DNA of 64,000 nt from Nautilia sp. PV-1 (GCF_004006315.1 NZ_CP026530.1:501618-565617), one strand, 5' to 3'. Shown: positions 1 to 9,150, counted from the first letter of the stretch. A program made the numbers and translations. Notes: generated by a model from the sequence alone, not told the origin.

Positions 1-1
1 T

Positions 2-1663
2 GCGGGCTTCATAATTATATTCGGGGGCTTATTTTTGCTTATCTCACTGACATTTGATCCGTTTGTAAAAATGATTATGCAGTATTCAATGTCTAAAATA
101 TTTAAAAAGCCTGTAAAAATAGAAAAATTAAACACTTCGTTTTTTAAAGCGGATGTAGATATAAAAAATATGTATATCGGTAGTGTTAAAACAGAACATA
201 TTAATTTAAAACTTTCGTGGGACTATCTTGTATGGAGAAAATTTGATATAAAAAATTTACAAATAACAGACATTCATTCGGAGAAAACTTTAAAAGAAAT
301 TGCGTCATCAAAGTCCGCATCTTCTGCAAAAGCTTCAAATAGCTCAAAGTTTAAACTGAATATCAGTATTCCGGATCCTAAACAGCTTTTGCAGGGATAT
401 CAGCTGGAGTCTTTGCAAAAAATAGACAAACTTAAAAAAGATTATGAGGATTTTATCGATTATGCCAACAGTATTAAAAAAACGGTGGCAAATGACAAAA
501 CTCAGATAGAAAAAATAAAAAAAGAAATTAATAATTTAAGCAATACAGCAAAGAATATTAAATCTGCCGGTGATATACAGAATATTATTGCCCAAAGCGA
601 TAAAATAAAAAATGAAATACAAAATATGCAAAAAGATATAAAAGATAAAAAAGACAGACTTGCAAAAATGAAACAGCAGATCATAAATGATCTTAATGCT
701 ATTAAAAAAGCCGGACAAAACGACTACACAAAACTCAGTAAAAAATACGATTTATTAAAAAGTGGAAAATATTATCAGTTTGCAGAGAGCTTTTTAAAAC
801 CTCAGGTTCAGGTATATGTAAATAAAATATTAAAATATTATAAACTAGCAAAACCGTATATTTCAAAATCTAAAAAAGAAGAAAACAGATATGTCAGATC
901 TAAAGGCAGATATATTGTATATAAAGACAAAATTAAATATCCTGATTTTGTATTGGAAAACGCTGATGTGAGCGCTTCGTTAAAAGATGCAGATTTTATT
1001 ATAAAACTGAAAAACATTTCTTCAGATCAGACTCTTTTGGCTAAAAAAGGTTTAATCAGAGTTGACTCTTTATCTGATTATTACAAAAAAGCTTATTTGG
1101 AAATTACTTATTTAAAACAGATAAATATAAGATATTTAATTAAAAATATGCATTTTGAAAACTTTAAATATAACAGATTTGTTTTACATAATGTTAACAT
1201 TGACGTTGACGGTAAAGGCTTTATTAACGGGCCTAAAATAGTATTAAGTACAAATGTGCTATTAATACCGGGAAACATTGAATATAACGGCAATAAGTAT
1301 GTTTCACGAATAGTGAAAAATATTAAAAAAGTTAATTTAAACATTATAATTGACGGAAAAATTGATGATTTTAAAATTAAGATAAAATCAAACATTGACA
1401 AACTGTTTTCAAAACTTTTAAAAAGTGAACTTAACAAACAGATAGCTGAAAAAAAATCAGAGCTTCAAAGTATGCTGAATGAAAAAATTCAAAAACAAAT
1501 TAAAGAAACCGGATTTGATTCAAATAAGTTAGGAGTATTAAAAGACCTTGACTCATTAAACGGGGATCTGAATTCTTTAACCGAGTCGTTAAAGCAATAT
1601 TCACAAAAAGAGCTTCAAAAACAGCTGTTAAAAAAAGGCGTTGGAAATTTTATTAATTTCTAA
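2..1663 (+). CDS. TIGR03545-like membrane-anchored protein, 5' end cut by window
   Basis: The reading frame is open to the left edge of the window, so the gene starts upstream; the TTG at 35 is only the first start-like codon inside the window. The visible N-terminus is a hydrophobic segment (IIIFGGLFLLISLTF), followed by about 540 residues with long Lys/Glu-rich coiled-coil stretches (roughly residues 120-250). The pattern of an N-terminal membrane anchor, an AsmA-like beta region and a coiled coil resembles the TIGR03545 family of uncharacterised envelope proteins. The function is unknown and the family call is from memory. It ends 54 bases before the tRNA-Met gene, with its own strand's tRNA promoter just after the stop. 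Confidence 0.6.
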   Translation, partial: AGFIIIFGGLFLLISLTFDPFVKMIMQYSMSKIFKKPVKIEKLNTSFFKADVDIKNMYIGSVKTEHINLKLSWDYLVWRKFDIKNLQITDIHSEKTLKEIASSKSASSAKASNSSKFKLNISIPDPKQLLQGYQLESLQKIDKLKKDYEDFIDYANSIKKTVANDKTQIEKIKKEINNLSNTAKNIKSAGDIQNIIAQSDKIKNEIQNMQKDIKDKKDRLAKMKQQIINDLNAIKKAGQNDYTKLSKKYDLLKSGKYYQFAESFLKPQVQVYVNKILKYYKLAKPYISKSKKEENRYVRSKGRYIVYKDKIKYPDFVLENADVSASLKDADFIIKLKNISSDQTLLAKKGLIRVDSLSDYYKKAYLEITYLKQINIRYLIKNMHFENFKYNRFVLHNVNIDVDGKGFINGPKIVLSTNVLLIPGNIEYNGNKYVSRIVKNIKKVNLNIIIDGKIDDFKIKIKSNIDKLFSKLLKSELNKQIAEKKSELQSMLNEKIQKQIKETGFDSNKLGVLKDLDSLNGDLNSLTESLKQYSQKELQKQLLKKGVGNFINF

Positions 1664-1672
1664 CACTTCCTC

Positions 1673-1701
1673 TTGAAATTCAAATAAAAAGTAGTTATAA
1701 T
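1673..1701 (+). promoter_or_regulatory. Sigma-70 promoter of the tRNA-Met/tRNA-Phe pair
   Basis: TTGAAA at 1673-1678 and TATAAT at 1696-1701 are separated by 17 bases. The mature tRNA-Met begins 16 bases after the -10 box, which leaves room for a short leader. Confidence 0.8.
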
Positions 1702-1716
1702 TTCAGTCCACTGAGT

Positions 1717-1793
1717 GGACTCGTAGCTCAGTTGGTTAGAGCAACCGGCTCATAACCGGTTGGTCGCAGGTTCGAGTCCTGCCGAGTCCACCA
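1717..1793 (+). tRNA. tRNA-Met (CAT), elongator type
   Basis: A full cloverleaf with encoded CCA. The acceptor stem GGACTCG/CGAGTCC pairs perfectly, the anticodon loop CTCATAA is held by ACCGG/CCGGT, and the T arm is GCAGG-TTCGAGT-CCTGC. The paired G1-C72 argues against initiator tRNA. A CAT anticodon can also belong to tRNA-Ile2, where C34 is modified to lysidine; sequence alone does not exclude that here. Confidence 0.9.
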
Positions 1794-1798
1794 CTTTT

Positions 1799-1874
1799 GC
1801 CCAGGTAGCTCAGTCGGTAGAGCAAGGGACTGAAAATCCCTGTGTCGGCGGTTCGATTCCGTCCCTGGGCACCA
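1799..1874 (+). tRNA. tRNA-Phe (GAA)
   Basis: The cloverleaf has acceptor GCCCAGG/CCTGGGC, anticodon stem AGGGA/TCCCT with loop CTGAAAA giving anticodon GAA, and encoded CCA at 1872-1874. It lies 5 bases after tRNA-Met and is presumably processed from the same transcript. Confidence 0.95.
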
Positions 1875-1879
1875 TTTAG

Positions 1880-1942
1880 AAGTTTTTATATCGGTGTCTG
1901 TCACTAAATCTTGCTTTTTCCAGTAACTAAAACTTTTTTTTT
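1880..1942 (+). terminator. Possible terminator of the tRNA transcript
   Basis: AAGTTTT (from 1880) can pair with AAAACTT (around 1929-1935) across a loop of about 40 bases, and is followed by a run of T residues to 1942. The long loop makes this weaker than a textbook hairpin. The rest of the gap to 2090 is AT-rich with no gene or structure that I can support. Confidence 0.35.
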
Positions 1943-2090
1943 ATTATAAGTTATTAATGATATAGATATATTTGTTAAAGTTTACTGTAAATAATTAGGT
2001 ATATATTATTTGCAATTTCTCTGGCTTTATTATGGAAAAATTTAAATTTTAAATAGAATTTTATTAATAAGAAACTGTTAAATGATTTAT

Positions 2091-2206
2091 CATCAACCGT
2101 TAATCATAAACATTAACTGTCAACTATCAATCATAACTATTGACTATCAACTATCAACCATTAACCATCAACCATCGACTATTGTCTATTGTCTATTGTC
2201 TATTTC
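2091..2206. repeat. Degenerate heptamer (7-bp period) repeat array
   Basis: About seventeen consecutive 7-base units fit a loose pattern such as TCAACTA, TCAACCA and TTAACCA, ending in TTGTCTA three times. The register is kept without gaps. The array runs into the 3' end of rodA: the rodA stop codon (complement of CTA at 2200-2202) lies inside the last TTGTCTA unit. It fills most of the only gene-free stretch longer than 300 bases in this window (1875-2199). The same type of repeat recurs at 6316, 42759, 43805, 45831 and 46463. Confidence 0.85.
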
Positions 2207-3273
2207 ACTCCGTAAGTATGTATAAATTCTTTTTTGCTGATTAAATTTTCCAAAATAGCAAAAAGTATCATAAAATTGATAAAACTGGTCCCACCATGGC
2301 TTATGAGAGGTAATGGCACGCCGACGACTGGGGCAAGGTTCATAGTCATTGCAATATTGATGTAAGAATAAATAAAAAGCATCAATCCTACACCCGCAAA
2401 CATAACTTTTGCAAAATAGTCTTCTTTAAGTTTTTTTGCTATTCGCAATAAATAAAAAATAAGTATAAAATATAAAAATATAACGGAACTTGCACCTATA
2501 AAACCAAATCTTTCTACCAGATAAGCGAAAATAAAATCACTGCTGGCAATAGGTAGAAATTTAAGCTGGGTTTGAGTGGCCTCATCTTTACTTTTACCGC
2601 TGAGTCCTCCGCTTCCTATGGCAATCATAGACTGTCTGACATGGTAGCTTGGTTTATTTAAAAAATCTTCGATTCTCTGTTTTTGATAGTCTTTCATTAT
2701 ATATTTGTAGTATATCGGTGCGAATAAAACTGCCCCTATACTGAGAGTGATCCATATTTTTTTATCTACTCCTACGATAAACAACACTCCAAAACCGATA
2801 ATAAGTGTAATTAATGCCGTTCCTAAATCAGGTTCTTTCGCAATAAGTATAAACGGAAGAATAATAAAAAAAGAAAGTTTTAAAAATTCTTTAAAATTAT
2901 ACTGGGGTCTTGGAGGATACTTATATATTAAATATCCAAGCATAAGAAGAAGCGTGGTTTTCATAAATTCGGAAGGCTGTATTGTAATATTTAAAAGAGG
3001 TATTTTAAGCCATCTTTGTGCACCTAATATTCTAAGCCCCACAGTGTCCACGAGAATGAGTAAAAATATATTAAACCAATAGATTATCGGTATAAGCCAT
3101 AAAAGCTTTCTGATAGGAAGTATATATGTAATAACGAATACTATTACTCCTATACCGATATATATCAGCTCTTTAATAAAAAGCCTATGGGATATTTCAT
3201 TAACCAGAAAAAGACTTAAAAAAATAAAAGGGAGAATGAGTAAGATGAGAGTTATATTGAATTTTTTGCTCAC
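2200..3273 (-). CDS. rodA: Rod-shape-determining glycosyltransferase RodA (SEDS family)
   Basis: Peptidoglycan polymerase of the elongation machinery, acting in the inner membrane with a class B PBP. The 357-residue protein has about ten hydrophobic segments. SEDS signatures are visible: QPSEFMK in the middle, [11 protein letters not shown], and the C-terminal [12 protein letters not shown]. This size and the gene context fit RodA better than FtsW, which is usually longer, though FtsW cannot be fully excluded. The start codon overlaps the end of the upstream chemoreceptor gene by 4 bases (ATGA), so the two are translationally coupled. Its stop codon is supplied by a heptamer repeat unit. Confidence 0.88.
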   Translation of the reverse strand: MSKKFNITLILLILPFIFLSLFLVNEISHRLFIKELIYIGIGVIVFVITYILPIRKLLWLIPIIYWFNIFLLILVDTVGLRILGAQRWLKIPLLNITIQPSEFMKTTLLLMLGYLIYKYPPRPQYNFKEFLKLSFFIILPFILIAKEPDLGTALITLIIGFGVLFIVGVDKKIWITLSIGAVLFAPIYYKYIMKDYQKQRIEDFLNKPSYHVRQSMIAIGSGGLSGKSKDEATQTQLKFLPIASSDFIFAYLVERFGFIGASSVIFLYFILIFYLLRIAKKLKEDYFAKVMFAGVGLMLFIYSYINIAMTMNLAPVVGVPLPLISHGGTSFINFMILFAILENLISKKEFIHTYGVK

Positions 3274-4703
3274 TTACACGGCTCTTTTGAATATTTTTCA
3301 AATACGTTGTCGATAGTTTGAGAAAGTTTATGAGAGATGTTTTCGATTTCTTCAAAGTTTTTAATTGTCTGATCTTTATTGGAAATACATGTTTTTTCTT
3401 TAGTACATTCAAGAGCTTTTTTGGTAAGTTCATGAATTTGTCTATGAAGATTGTCTTTGATTAGTTTATATTCAGGATAACATCCGATTTTTTGTATAGA
3501 CTCTTCGCTAAGCAGCCATTTACCGAAATCACATTCTGTATCTGTCGAAATTTCTATCGGTTTTTCTTCGATAATAGCGGCATGAGCATTTAATTTAAAT
3601 ATCAGATGTGAAATTTTTGCTAAGTCCATAAGCATTCTTGTAAGTGCTAAATCTACGTTTCTTCTGTTTTCAAGAGATTTGTCTCTGAAGCCTATAACCA
3701 TGTTTTGAACAATTTCTATATCTTCTCTCGAAGTAGTGGCCATTTCTGTTATTTTTTCAGAATTTGCCTGAATATCGCTTGTTTCCTGCTGCAGTGTTTT
3801 AATTGTAATGGAAATTTCGCTTGTTGCTTTTTGGGTTCTTTCAGCAAGTTTTCTTACTTCATCAGCAACTACGGCAAATCCTCGTCCGTGTTCTCCGGCT
3901 CTAGCCGCTTCTATAGCTGCGTTTAGGGCAAGAAGATTTGTCTGATCCGCAATATCGGTAATAAGTTCTACTATTTTGCCTATTTCATCTGTTCTTTGAG
4001 AAAGCATGTTAATCGCTTCGTTGGTATGTGCAATAAAATCAATAAGTTCGTTTAATACATTAGTAAGGTTTTCTATTTTAACCGCACTGGCGTCTGCGCC
4101 TTCATATATTTCGCCGGAAAGCTCATCGATTTTAATCATAAATTCTTTAAGTTTTGTATCGAGAGAAGTTTTTATCTCATTTATTTGAGTTTTTATTCCT
4201 CCTCCTAGATTGTTTAAAGTCATTGCGAGTTCGCTTCTCGCCTGTTCTTTAAGGGCTGTTGAGATAGCGTCAATTGCGTCGTTTAGCATAATTACCGTTC
4301 TTCTGAATGTTCCCTTATATCCCTGAGGAGCGATATCTCTGTAATCGATACCGTTTTTGGCTGCTTCAATAGATTCTTTTATGTCTCTTTCGAAAGCTTC
4401 TAACTGATCTAACAGATCATTTAAAGCCCATGCGGCTTTTGAAGAAGGATCAGAAAGATCGATATGAGTTATTCTGTTTTCAAAATTTCCGTTTGACGCT
4501 TCTAATAATATCTTTTCTATTTCTTCTTGAAGATTGCTTTGTTTTGATGAAGATTTTTTATTGTTGGATATAAAAATAAGTAACGTTATTATCAAACCTA
4601 CCGCTGAAATAACTGCAGACACGTAATCAGCATTGATTCCAGTGTAAATGCCCAGAATTAAAAATATAACCCCGCTTATTGCCGCCAATACTTTATAGTT
4701 CAT
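3270..4703 (-). CDS. CetA-like methyl-accepting chemotaxis protein with C-terminal CZB zinc-binding domain
   Basis: Two closely spaced N-terminal hydrophobic segments (residues about 5-48) with almost no periplasmic loop are followed by a coiled coil and the receptor hairpin tip ([23 protein letters not shown] region). The last ~110 residues carry a CZB pattern: His near 374, C391 in CDFGKWL, and H420/H424 in LHRQIH. CZB domains bind zinc and sense hypochlorite or zinc in other proteins. The lack of a periplasmic domain and the overlapping upstream PAS gene match the bipartite energy-taxis receptor CetA/CetB known in Campylobacter, although Campylobacter CetA is not known to me to carry a CZB domain. 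Confidence 0.8.
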   Translation of the reverse strand: MNYKVLAAISGVIFLILGIYTGINADYVSAVISAVGLIITLLIFISNNKKSSSKQSNLQEEIEKILLEASNGNFENRITHIDLSDPSSKAAWALNDLLDQLEAFERDIKESIEAAKNGIDYRDIAPQGYKGTFRRTVIMLNDAIDAISTALKEQARSELAMTLNNLGGGIKTQINEIKTSLDTKLKEFMIKIDELSGEIYEGADASAVKIENLTNVLNELIDFIAHTNEAINMLSQRTDEIGKIVELITDIADQTNLLALNAAIEAARAGEHGRGFAVVADEVRKLAERTQKATSEISITIKTLQQETSDIQANSEKITEMATTSREDIEIVQNMVIGFRDKSLENRRNVDLALTRMLMDLAKISHLIFKLNAHAAIIEEKPIEISTDTECDFGKWLLSEESIQKIGCYPEYKLIKDNLHRQIHELTKKALECTKEKTCISNKDQTIKNFEEIENISHKLSQTIDNVFEKYSKEPCK

Positions 4704-5226
4704 TGATTATTCCTTTTTGGATTTTTAGCATTACTTCGTTAAAACTCATATTGTGTTTTTTGAGCAGATCATCGACTGCTTTCAAACTTCCGTCCATGCC
4801 TTCGCTGTTTTCTATGTTGAGCAATGTTCTGTAAAGCGGTTCGATAATAAACTTGAATCCTTCTTTTGGTTTTCTTCTGACCGAATAATATCCGATCATG
4901 TTTCCGTTGTTGTCGTATGTAGGCGAAATGTTTGCGAATACCCAGTAATATCCGCCGTCTTTTCTTAAGTTTTTAACATATCCAAACCATTCTTTTCCGT
5001 TTTGGATATGATCATAAAGAACTTTGAATGCACATCTAGGCATATCCGGATGTCTTAAAATATTATGAGGCTTTCCTAACAGTTCTTCTTCTTGCCATCC
5101 GCTCATTTGAATAAAGATCTGATTACCGTATAATATTCTGCTTTTCAGATCTGTTTTGGATATGATAAAATCTTCTTCGTTTAAAACAACTTCCTTTTCT
5201 ATAGGAGTTACAGCCGGTTTTTTCAT
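4693..5226 (-). CDS. PAS-domain energy-taxis sensor, CetB/Aer-like
   Basis: A cytoplasmic protein of 177 residues with one PAS domain (about residues 15-130). The motifs [32 protein letters not shown] and [17 protein letters not shown] are typical of FAD-binding PAS domains of the Aer/CetB type. There is no membrane segment and no receptor signalling domain, so it needs a partner; the next gene, overlapping by 11 bases, is a membrane chemoreceptor without its own sensor domain. The pair is inferred to report redox or electron-transport state to the flagellar motor. Confidence 0.8.
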   Translation of the reverse strand: MKKPAVTPIEKEVVLNEEDFIISKTDLKSRILYGNQIFIQMSGWQEEELLGKPHNILRHPDMPRCAFKVLYDHIQNGKEWFGYVKNLRKDGGYYWVFANISPTYDNNGNMIGYYSVRRKPKEGFKFIIEPLYRTLLNIENSEGMDGSLKAVDDLLKKHNMSFNEVMLKIQKGIINEL

Positions 5227-5600
5227 CTTTTCCCCTTTAATTTGATTGCGTCGATGTTATGTTTTGCTATTTCTTCAATATTGTCGAAATTATCGACTAA
5301 AAGAACAATTTTAGCATCCAGTAAATAATTATCGGCAATTTTTTGAAAATCTTTTGCATTTTTTATTGTATCACAAAAAATATATTTTGCGCCTAAATTA
5401 GTGCAGAAAATCATTTCTTTTACGTTTGATGCAATAACTCCGTAAGGGATATTGTTTATTTTACAAAAATTGTACAGTTCAATAGAAGAATCGCAGTAAT
5501 GAAAAATGAGCGTGGCGTTATTTGGGGAGTTTTTAATGTCTTCCAATGTGTCGGCATAAAAAAACTCTTCATTGCTAAAAGGTTTTTCAAGAATCAGCAT
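5223..5600 (-). CDS. Conserved-looking hypothetical protein, 125 aa
   Basis: Not recognised. The predicted fold alternates beta strands and helices (for example ATLIFHYC, IPYGVIASNV, AKIVLLVDNF) and has no signal peptide or membrane segment. It overlaps the following PAS gene by 4 bases and the preceding PP0621-like gene by 14 bases, so it is clearly part of the ribA-rsmG-...-rodA transcription unit. No function can be assigned. Confidence 0.6.
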   Translation of the reverse strand: MLILEKPFSNEEFFYADTLEDIKNSPNNATLIFHYCDSSIELYNFCKINNIPYGVIASNVKEMIFCTNLGAKYIFCDTIKNAKDFQKIADNYLLDAKIVLLVDNFDNIEEIAKHNIDAIKLKGKR

Positions 5601-5793
5601 AGCAGTCCTTGCATAAAAGTTTGCCGTTTTTTTCTTTCATTTCTTTTTTCAATACAAAAGTACCGCATTTTTGGCACTGAATAAATTCGTTTTCCTCTTC
5701 ACTGTTTTTATTGTTTTTAGGCTCGTCTTTCGGTTTTATGAAAAAATAATAAAATCCGAAGCCTATCAGCAGTAATAATATCAGTTTACCCAT
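5587..5793 (-). CDS. Small membrane-anchored zinc-ribbon protein, PP0621-like
   Basis: A 68-residue protein with one N-terminal membrane segment (LILLLLIGFGFYYFFI) and a C-terminal four-cysteine knuckle, CQKCGT...CKDCY, separated by an acidic/asparagine-rich linker. This matches the small PP0621-type family of unknown function. Its start overlaps the end of rsmG by 8 bases. Confidence 0.65.
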   Translation of the reverse strand: MGKLILLLLIGFGFYYFFIKPKDEPKNNKNSEEENEFIQCQKCGTFVLKKEMKEKNGKLLCKDCYADS

Positions 5794-6331
5794 TGACGTC
5801 CTTTAATATTAAATAATTTCTGTGGCCTTTTGAAATGATTTCGGCTTTTAGATTTAAATCTTTCAGTTCGTCCAGTACGCTTGAACCTTTGTATAAGAGT
5901 ATTTTACCATCTTTTTGAAGGCAGGGTTTTGATATTTCTATAATTTTAGCTGTCGGCATTACTGCTCTTGTTGTTATCAGTTCTACAGGTTTTATGTCTG
6001 CATTTTCCAATCTGGAAGGAATAATTTCTACATTTTTCAGACCGAGTTTTATTTTCATGTAATTTAAAAAGGAATACCGTTTTTTAAGAGGTTCTACAAG
6101 ATACCATTTTGTTTCGGGCATGGCAATTGCCAGAATCAACCCTGGAAAACCGGCACCGGTGCCTATATCAAGTGCGCTTTTCGTATGAATGATTTTATCT
6201 AGCGGATACAATGAGTCTTCAATCTGTTCTTGAATTTCCTCTTTTGTTTTGTAGTTGGTAAATTTGTGTACTTTGTTCCATTTTAAAAGTTCGTTTGTAA
6301 ATATTTTTAATTGCTCATTTTCAACTTTCAA
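5786..6331 (-). CDS. rsmG: 16S rRNA (guanine-N7) methyltransferase RsmG
   Basis: A SAM-dependent methyltransferase that modifies G527 (E. coli numbering) of 16S rRNA. The glycine-rich SAM motif DIGTGAGFPGLILAIAMP and the downstream KKRYSFL and TTRAV motifs are diagnostic, and the 181-residue length is normal. The only plausible start is TTG at 6331, with GGAG nine bases upstream; an ATG further upstream is cut off by an in-frame TGA. The start region is built of heptamer-repeat units, so both the first residues and the ribosome-binding spacer derive from the repeat. Confidence 0.92.
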   Translation of the reverse strand: MKVENEQLKIFTNELLKWNKVHKFTNYKTKEEIQEQIEDSLYPLDKIIHTKSALDIGTGAGFPGLILAIAMPETKWYLVEPLKKRYSFLNYMKIKLGLKNVEIIPSRLENADIKPVELITTRAVMPTAKIIEISKPCLQKDGKILLYKGSSVLDELKDLNLKAEIISKGHRNYLILKDVNG

Positions 6332-6350
6332 TTTTCAATACTCCATTTCT
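6316..6350. repeat. Heptamer repeat tract across the rsmG start
   Basis: On the plus strand the units are CATTTTC AACTTTC AATTTTC AATACTC CATTTCT, in unbroken 7-base register. The tract fills the gap between ribA and rsmG and encodes the first residues of RsmG. Confidence 0.65.
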
Positions 6351-6906
6351 AAAGTTTGTGCCCGAGTTTTTCTTTTTTTGTTTTTAAATAATTTTCGTTG
6401 TAAGGATTGGGTTTGATTTTAATAGGTATTCTTTCTATTACTTTTATATTTTTAAAAGCAAATTCTTTTCTTGGGTTGTTAGTGAGTAGTTTTATCTGTT
6501 TGATACCGAAGTGGCTGAGTATTTTTTCTACAATAGAGAAATCTCTCATATCGGCTTCAAATCCAAGCTGATGATTGGCTTCTACGGTATCTAACCCCTT
6601 ATCCTGAAGAGCGTATGCGTTTACTTTGTTAAAAAGACCTATGCCTCTTCCTTCCTGTCTTAAATAAAGTACTATTCCGCCTTTCTCATTAATGATTTTT
6701 AACGCATAAGCGAGCTGGTCTCCGCAGTCGCATTTAAGGCTTCCTAGTGCGTCTCCCGTCAGACATTCGCTGTGAATTCTTATATAAGGAGTTTCGGGAA
6801 GGTTTTCTGTAAATATAGCTAAGTGCTCTTTATCCCCTTCTTTAAAAGACTGAATTTTAAATGTGCCGTATTTTGTAGGAAGAGTAGCTATTTCAGATAT
6901 TTTCAA
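6349..6906 (-). CDS. ribA: GTP cyclohydrolase II (riboflavin biosynthesis)
   Basis: Opens the imidazole ring of GTP to start riboflavin synthesis. The zinc site CLTGDALGSLKCDCGDQL has the three conserved cysteines, and YLRQEGRGIGLFNK carries the catalytic region. At 185 residues it is the stand-alone RibA without a RibB domain. The start is TTG at 6906, preceded by AAAGGAG. It heads the minus-strand cluster; a ribA-rsmG-argF neighbourhood is also known in Campylobacter jejuni. Confidence 0.93.
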   Translation of the reverse strand: MKISEIATLPTKYGTFKIQSFKEGDKEHLAIFTENLPETPYIRIHSECLTGDALGSLKCDCGDQLAYALKIINEKGGIVLYLRQEGRGIGLFNKVNAYALQDKGLDTVEANHQLGFEADMRDFSIVEKILSHFGIKQIKLLTNNPRKEFAFKNIKVIERIPIKIKPNPYNENYLKTKKEKLGHKL

Positions 6907-7006
6907 AAACGCTCCTTTTTTTGATAAAATTATACCTTAAAATATTTAATTAAAAATGAGTTGTAAAATCTGTAAATAAAAACCATTATGAATAAAAGGA
7001 TATAAA

Positions 7007-7936
7007 TTGAGACATTTTTTATGGTTGTGTGATTACACAAAAGAAGAAATAAAAGAGATTATTGAATTGGGTTTTCAGATTAAAAAAGAAACAAAAAACG
7101 GCGTATACAAACCGTATTTAAAACATCAGCAGCTTGCCATGATTTTTGAGAAAAGTTCTACACGGACCAGAGTATCGTTTGAAGCCGGAATAAATCAGCT
7201 GGGAGGCAACGGGCTGTTTTTAAGTTCGAGAGATATTCAGCTCGGACGAGGCGAGCCTCTTAAAGATACGGCGAGGGTAATTACAAGAATGGTTGATTTG
7301 GTGATGATAAGAACATTCGGTCAGGAAAGACTTGAAGAGTTTGCCGAATATTCTAAAGTACCGGTAATAAACGGTTTAACGGATTTATGCCATCCGGTAC
7401 AGCTTCTGGCTGATTTAATGACAATGATTGAATTTGATAAATTCGATTTTAATTCTCCTGAAAGTACGACTGTCGCATATGTGGGTGACGGTAATAACAT
7501 GGCTAACTCATGGGCTGTTTTGGCTGCTAAATTAGGATTTTCTCTAAGAATAGCGACACCTCAGGGTTATGAGATTGATGAAAGTATAAGAGTAAAAGCG
7601 TTGGAATTTGCAGAAAAATCAGGTGCTAAAATCGAGTTTTTATATGATCCTAAAGCCGCTGTTAAAGATGCGGATGTCGTTACCACCGATACTTGGGTCA
7701 GTATGGGACAGGAAGACGAAAAAGAGAAAAGAATAAATGATTTTAAAGGTTTTGAGGTAGATGCCGGGTTGATGAGTTTAGCTAAAAAAGACGCGATATT
7801 TTTACACTGTCTTCCTGCGTACAGAGGATATGAGGTTAGCGAAGAAGTTTTTGAAAATCACGCTGATGAAATATTCAGCGAAGCGGAAAACAGATTACAT
7901 GCTCAGAAAGGATTGATGGTTTGGCTGAAGAAGTAG
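7007..7936 (+). CDS. argF: Ornithine carbamoyltransferase
   Basis: Makes citrulline from ornithine and carbamoyl phosphate in arginine biosynthesis. The carbamoyl-phosphate motif [12 protein letters not shown] is near residue 50, the HPVQ motif ([12 protein letters not shown]) is in the middle, and [11 protein letters not shown] is near the C-terminus. The length of 309 is normal. The start is TTG at 7007 with AAAAGGA six bases upstream. It runs divergently from ribA. Confidence 0.95.
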   Translation: MRHFLWLCDYTKEEIKEIIELGFQIKKETKNGVYKPYLKHQQLAMIFEKSSTRTRVSFEAGINQLGGNGLFLSSRDIQLGRGEPLKDTARVITRMVDLVMIRTFGQERLEEFAEYSKVPVINGLTDLCHPVQLLADLMTMIEFDKFDFNSPESTTVAYVGDGNNMANSWAVLAAKLGFSLRIATPQGYEIDESIRVKALEFAEKSGAKIEFLYDPKAAVKDADVVTTDTWVSMGQEDEKEKRINDFKGFEVDAGLMSLAKKDAIFLHCLPAYRGYEVSEEVFENHADEIFSEAENRLHAQKGLMVWLKK

Positions 7937-8298
7937 CAAAAAAACTGAATATAACTGAAAAAACGGTTGTTGAGTGTAAAGATTTTGAAGTGATTGAAGG
8001 TAATCTGGACAGTCCTCTTTGGATTTTAATGATTCAAGACAAACTTAAAATAGTTTTGGAAGTTGATGAATATATGAAACTTATGGAAACGCTTAAAAAT
8101 GTTATGAAAGAAAACTTTGAGCTTAAATTGGAAAAAGCGATATTAAGTGAGTTTCCGGTAGATTATGATGACGTTAAAGCTGTTGTTTTGGAAGAAATGA
8201 AACAAAATGAAAACGCGACTATTGATGAAATATTAAATAAAGTAAAATTAGAACATCCTAATCTTTTTTATAATCTGGATTTAGATAAAATCTTCTAA
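7921..8298 (+). CDS. DUF2603/UPF0763-like protein of unknown function
   Basis: A soluble, acidic 125-residue protein. Sequence style and position directly after argF match the Campylobacterota-specific DUF2603 (UPF0763) family; this assignment is from memory. The TTG start lies inside the last codons of argF (16-base overlap), with AAAGGA eight bases upstream in the argF coding sequence, so translation is probably coupled. No motif suggests an activity. Confidence 0.65.
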   Translation: MAEEVAKKLNITEKTVVECKDFEVIEGNLDSPLWILMIQDKLKIVLEVDEYMKLMETLKNVMKENFELKLEKAILSEFPVDYDDVKAVVLEEMKQNENATIDEILNKVKLEHPNLFYNLDLDKIF

Positions 8299-8321
8299 AG
8301 GAAAATTTTTTTCCTTTTTGT
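8297..8321 (+). terminator. Rho-independent terminator after the argF unit
   Basis: AAAGGAAAA pairs with TTTTCCTTT across a very short T loop and is followed by further T residues, starting at the stop codon of the DUF2603 gene. It separates that unit from the strong promoter of the peroxiredoxin. Confidence 0.65.
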
Positions 8322-8331
8322 TAAATTATCC

Positions 8332-8360
8332 TTGACAAAAAAGTTTTTATTGATTATAAT
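8332..8360 (+). promoter_or_regulatory. Consensus sigma-70 promoter of the peroxiredoxin gene
   Basis: A perfect TTGACA (8332-8337) and a perfect TATAAT (8355-8360) are spaced by 17 bases. This is the best-matching promoter that I see in the window and predicts very strong expression. Confidence 0.9.
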
Positions 8361-8389
8361 TGCAATGTAAAAAATAATGGAGGTGCCGC

Positions 8390-9139
8390 ATGGCATGTGA
8401 AAAAGATACAAAAACAGCAATAAAAGATGAAAAAACAACAAAACCAGAGGAGGTAATTATGGAAGAAATTAAAACACAAGAAGGCGTATTGGTATTAAAA
8501 GAAATGCCTGAATTTAAAATGGAAGCATATAATGCGGAAACAGGAAACTATACAGAAGTGTCTAGTGAAGATTACAAAGGTAAATGGACTGTAGTATGTT
8601 TTTATCCTGCAGACTTTACATTCGTATGTCCTACAGAAATAGCGGCAATGAATGCAGCGTTACCGTTTTTGAAAGAATTAGACGTAGAAGTTTTAGCGGT
8701 GTCAACTGATACAAAATTCTCACACAAAAGATTTGTTGAAACTGAGCCTTTATTAAAGGATCTAAAACTTACTATTGCAGCTGACCCGACTGGTGAAGTT
8801 ACAAGAAAATTCGGTGTAATGATCGAAGGTGCAGGTCTTGCTCTTAGAGGAAGATTTTTAATTAATCCTGACGGAGTGATTGTTGCTCAAGAAGTTCAAG
8901 CTCCGCCTGTAGGTAGAAGCGTAAAAGAATTCTTAAGACAAATTATTGCTCATCAGCACGCATATAAAACTGGTGAAGTTTGTCCTGCAAACTGGAAACC
9001 TGGTAAAAAAACATTACCTGTAAACACTGATATTGAGCCAATGACTGGAAATGTTGGAGCTTATGTAACTTTAGCTGATTTAGTAGATGCTGAAGACGTT
9101 AAAGAAATGGAAGAAATGGTAAAAGCTTTTAAAGCTTAA
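8390..9139 (+). CDS. 2-Cys peroxiredoxin, AhpC/Prx family
   Basis: Reduces hydrogen peroxide and organic peroxides. The peroxidatic Cys is C80 in DFTFVCPTEIAA; the resolving Cys sits in GEVCPANW; GRFLINPDGVI is also typical. Two in-frame starts both have strong Shine-Dalgarno sequences: ATG 8390 (GGAGG seven bases before) and ATG 8459 (GAGGAGG, residue 24). The stretch between them is lysine/threonine-rich and not part of the Prx fold. A near-perfect promoter precedes the gene and a Fur/PerR regulator follows it, the usual oxidative-stress partner. Confidence 0.92.
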   Translation: MACEKDTKTAIKDEKTTKPEEVIMEEIKTQEGVLVLKEMPEFKMEAYNAETGNYTEVSSEDYKGKWTVVCFYPADFTFVCPTEIAAMNAALPFLKELDVEVLAVSTDTKFSHKRFVETEPLLKDLKLTIAADPTGEVTRKFGVMIEGAGLALRGRFLINPDGVIVAQEVQAPPVGRSVKEFLRQIIAHQHAYKTGEVCPANWKPGKKTLPVNTDIEPMTGNVGAYVTLADLVDAEDVKEMEEMVKAFKA

Positions 9140-9150
9140 TTTCTTCCTTT

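Noticed and set aside
1717-1793. Initiator tRNA-fMet
   Set aside because: The first acceptor pair G1-C72 is formed, and the anticodon stem lacks the three consecutive G-C pairs of initiators.
2091-2206. Possible CRISPR array
   Set aside because: Units are only 7 bases, degenerate, contiguous and without spacers; no cas genes are near.
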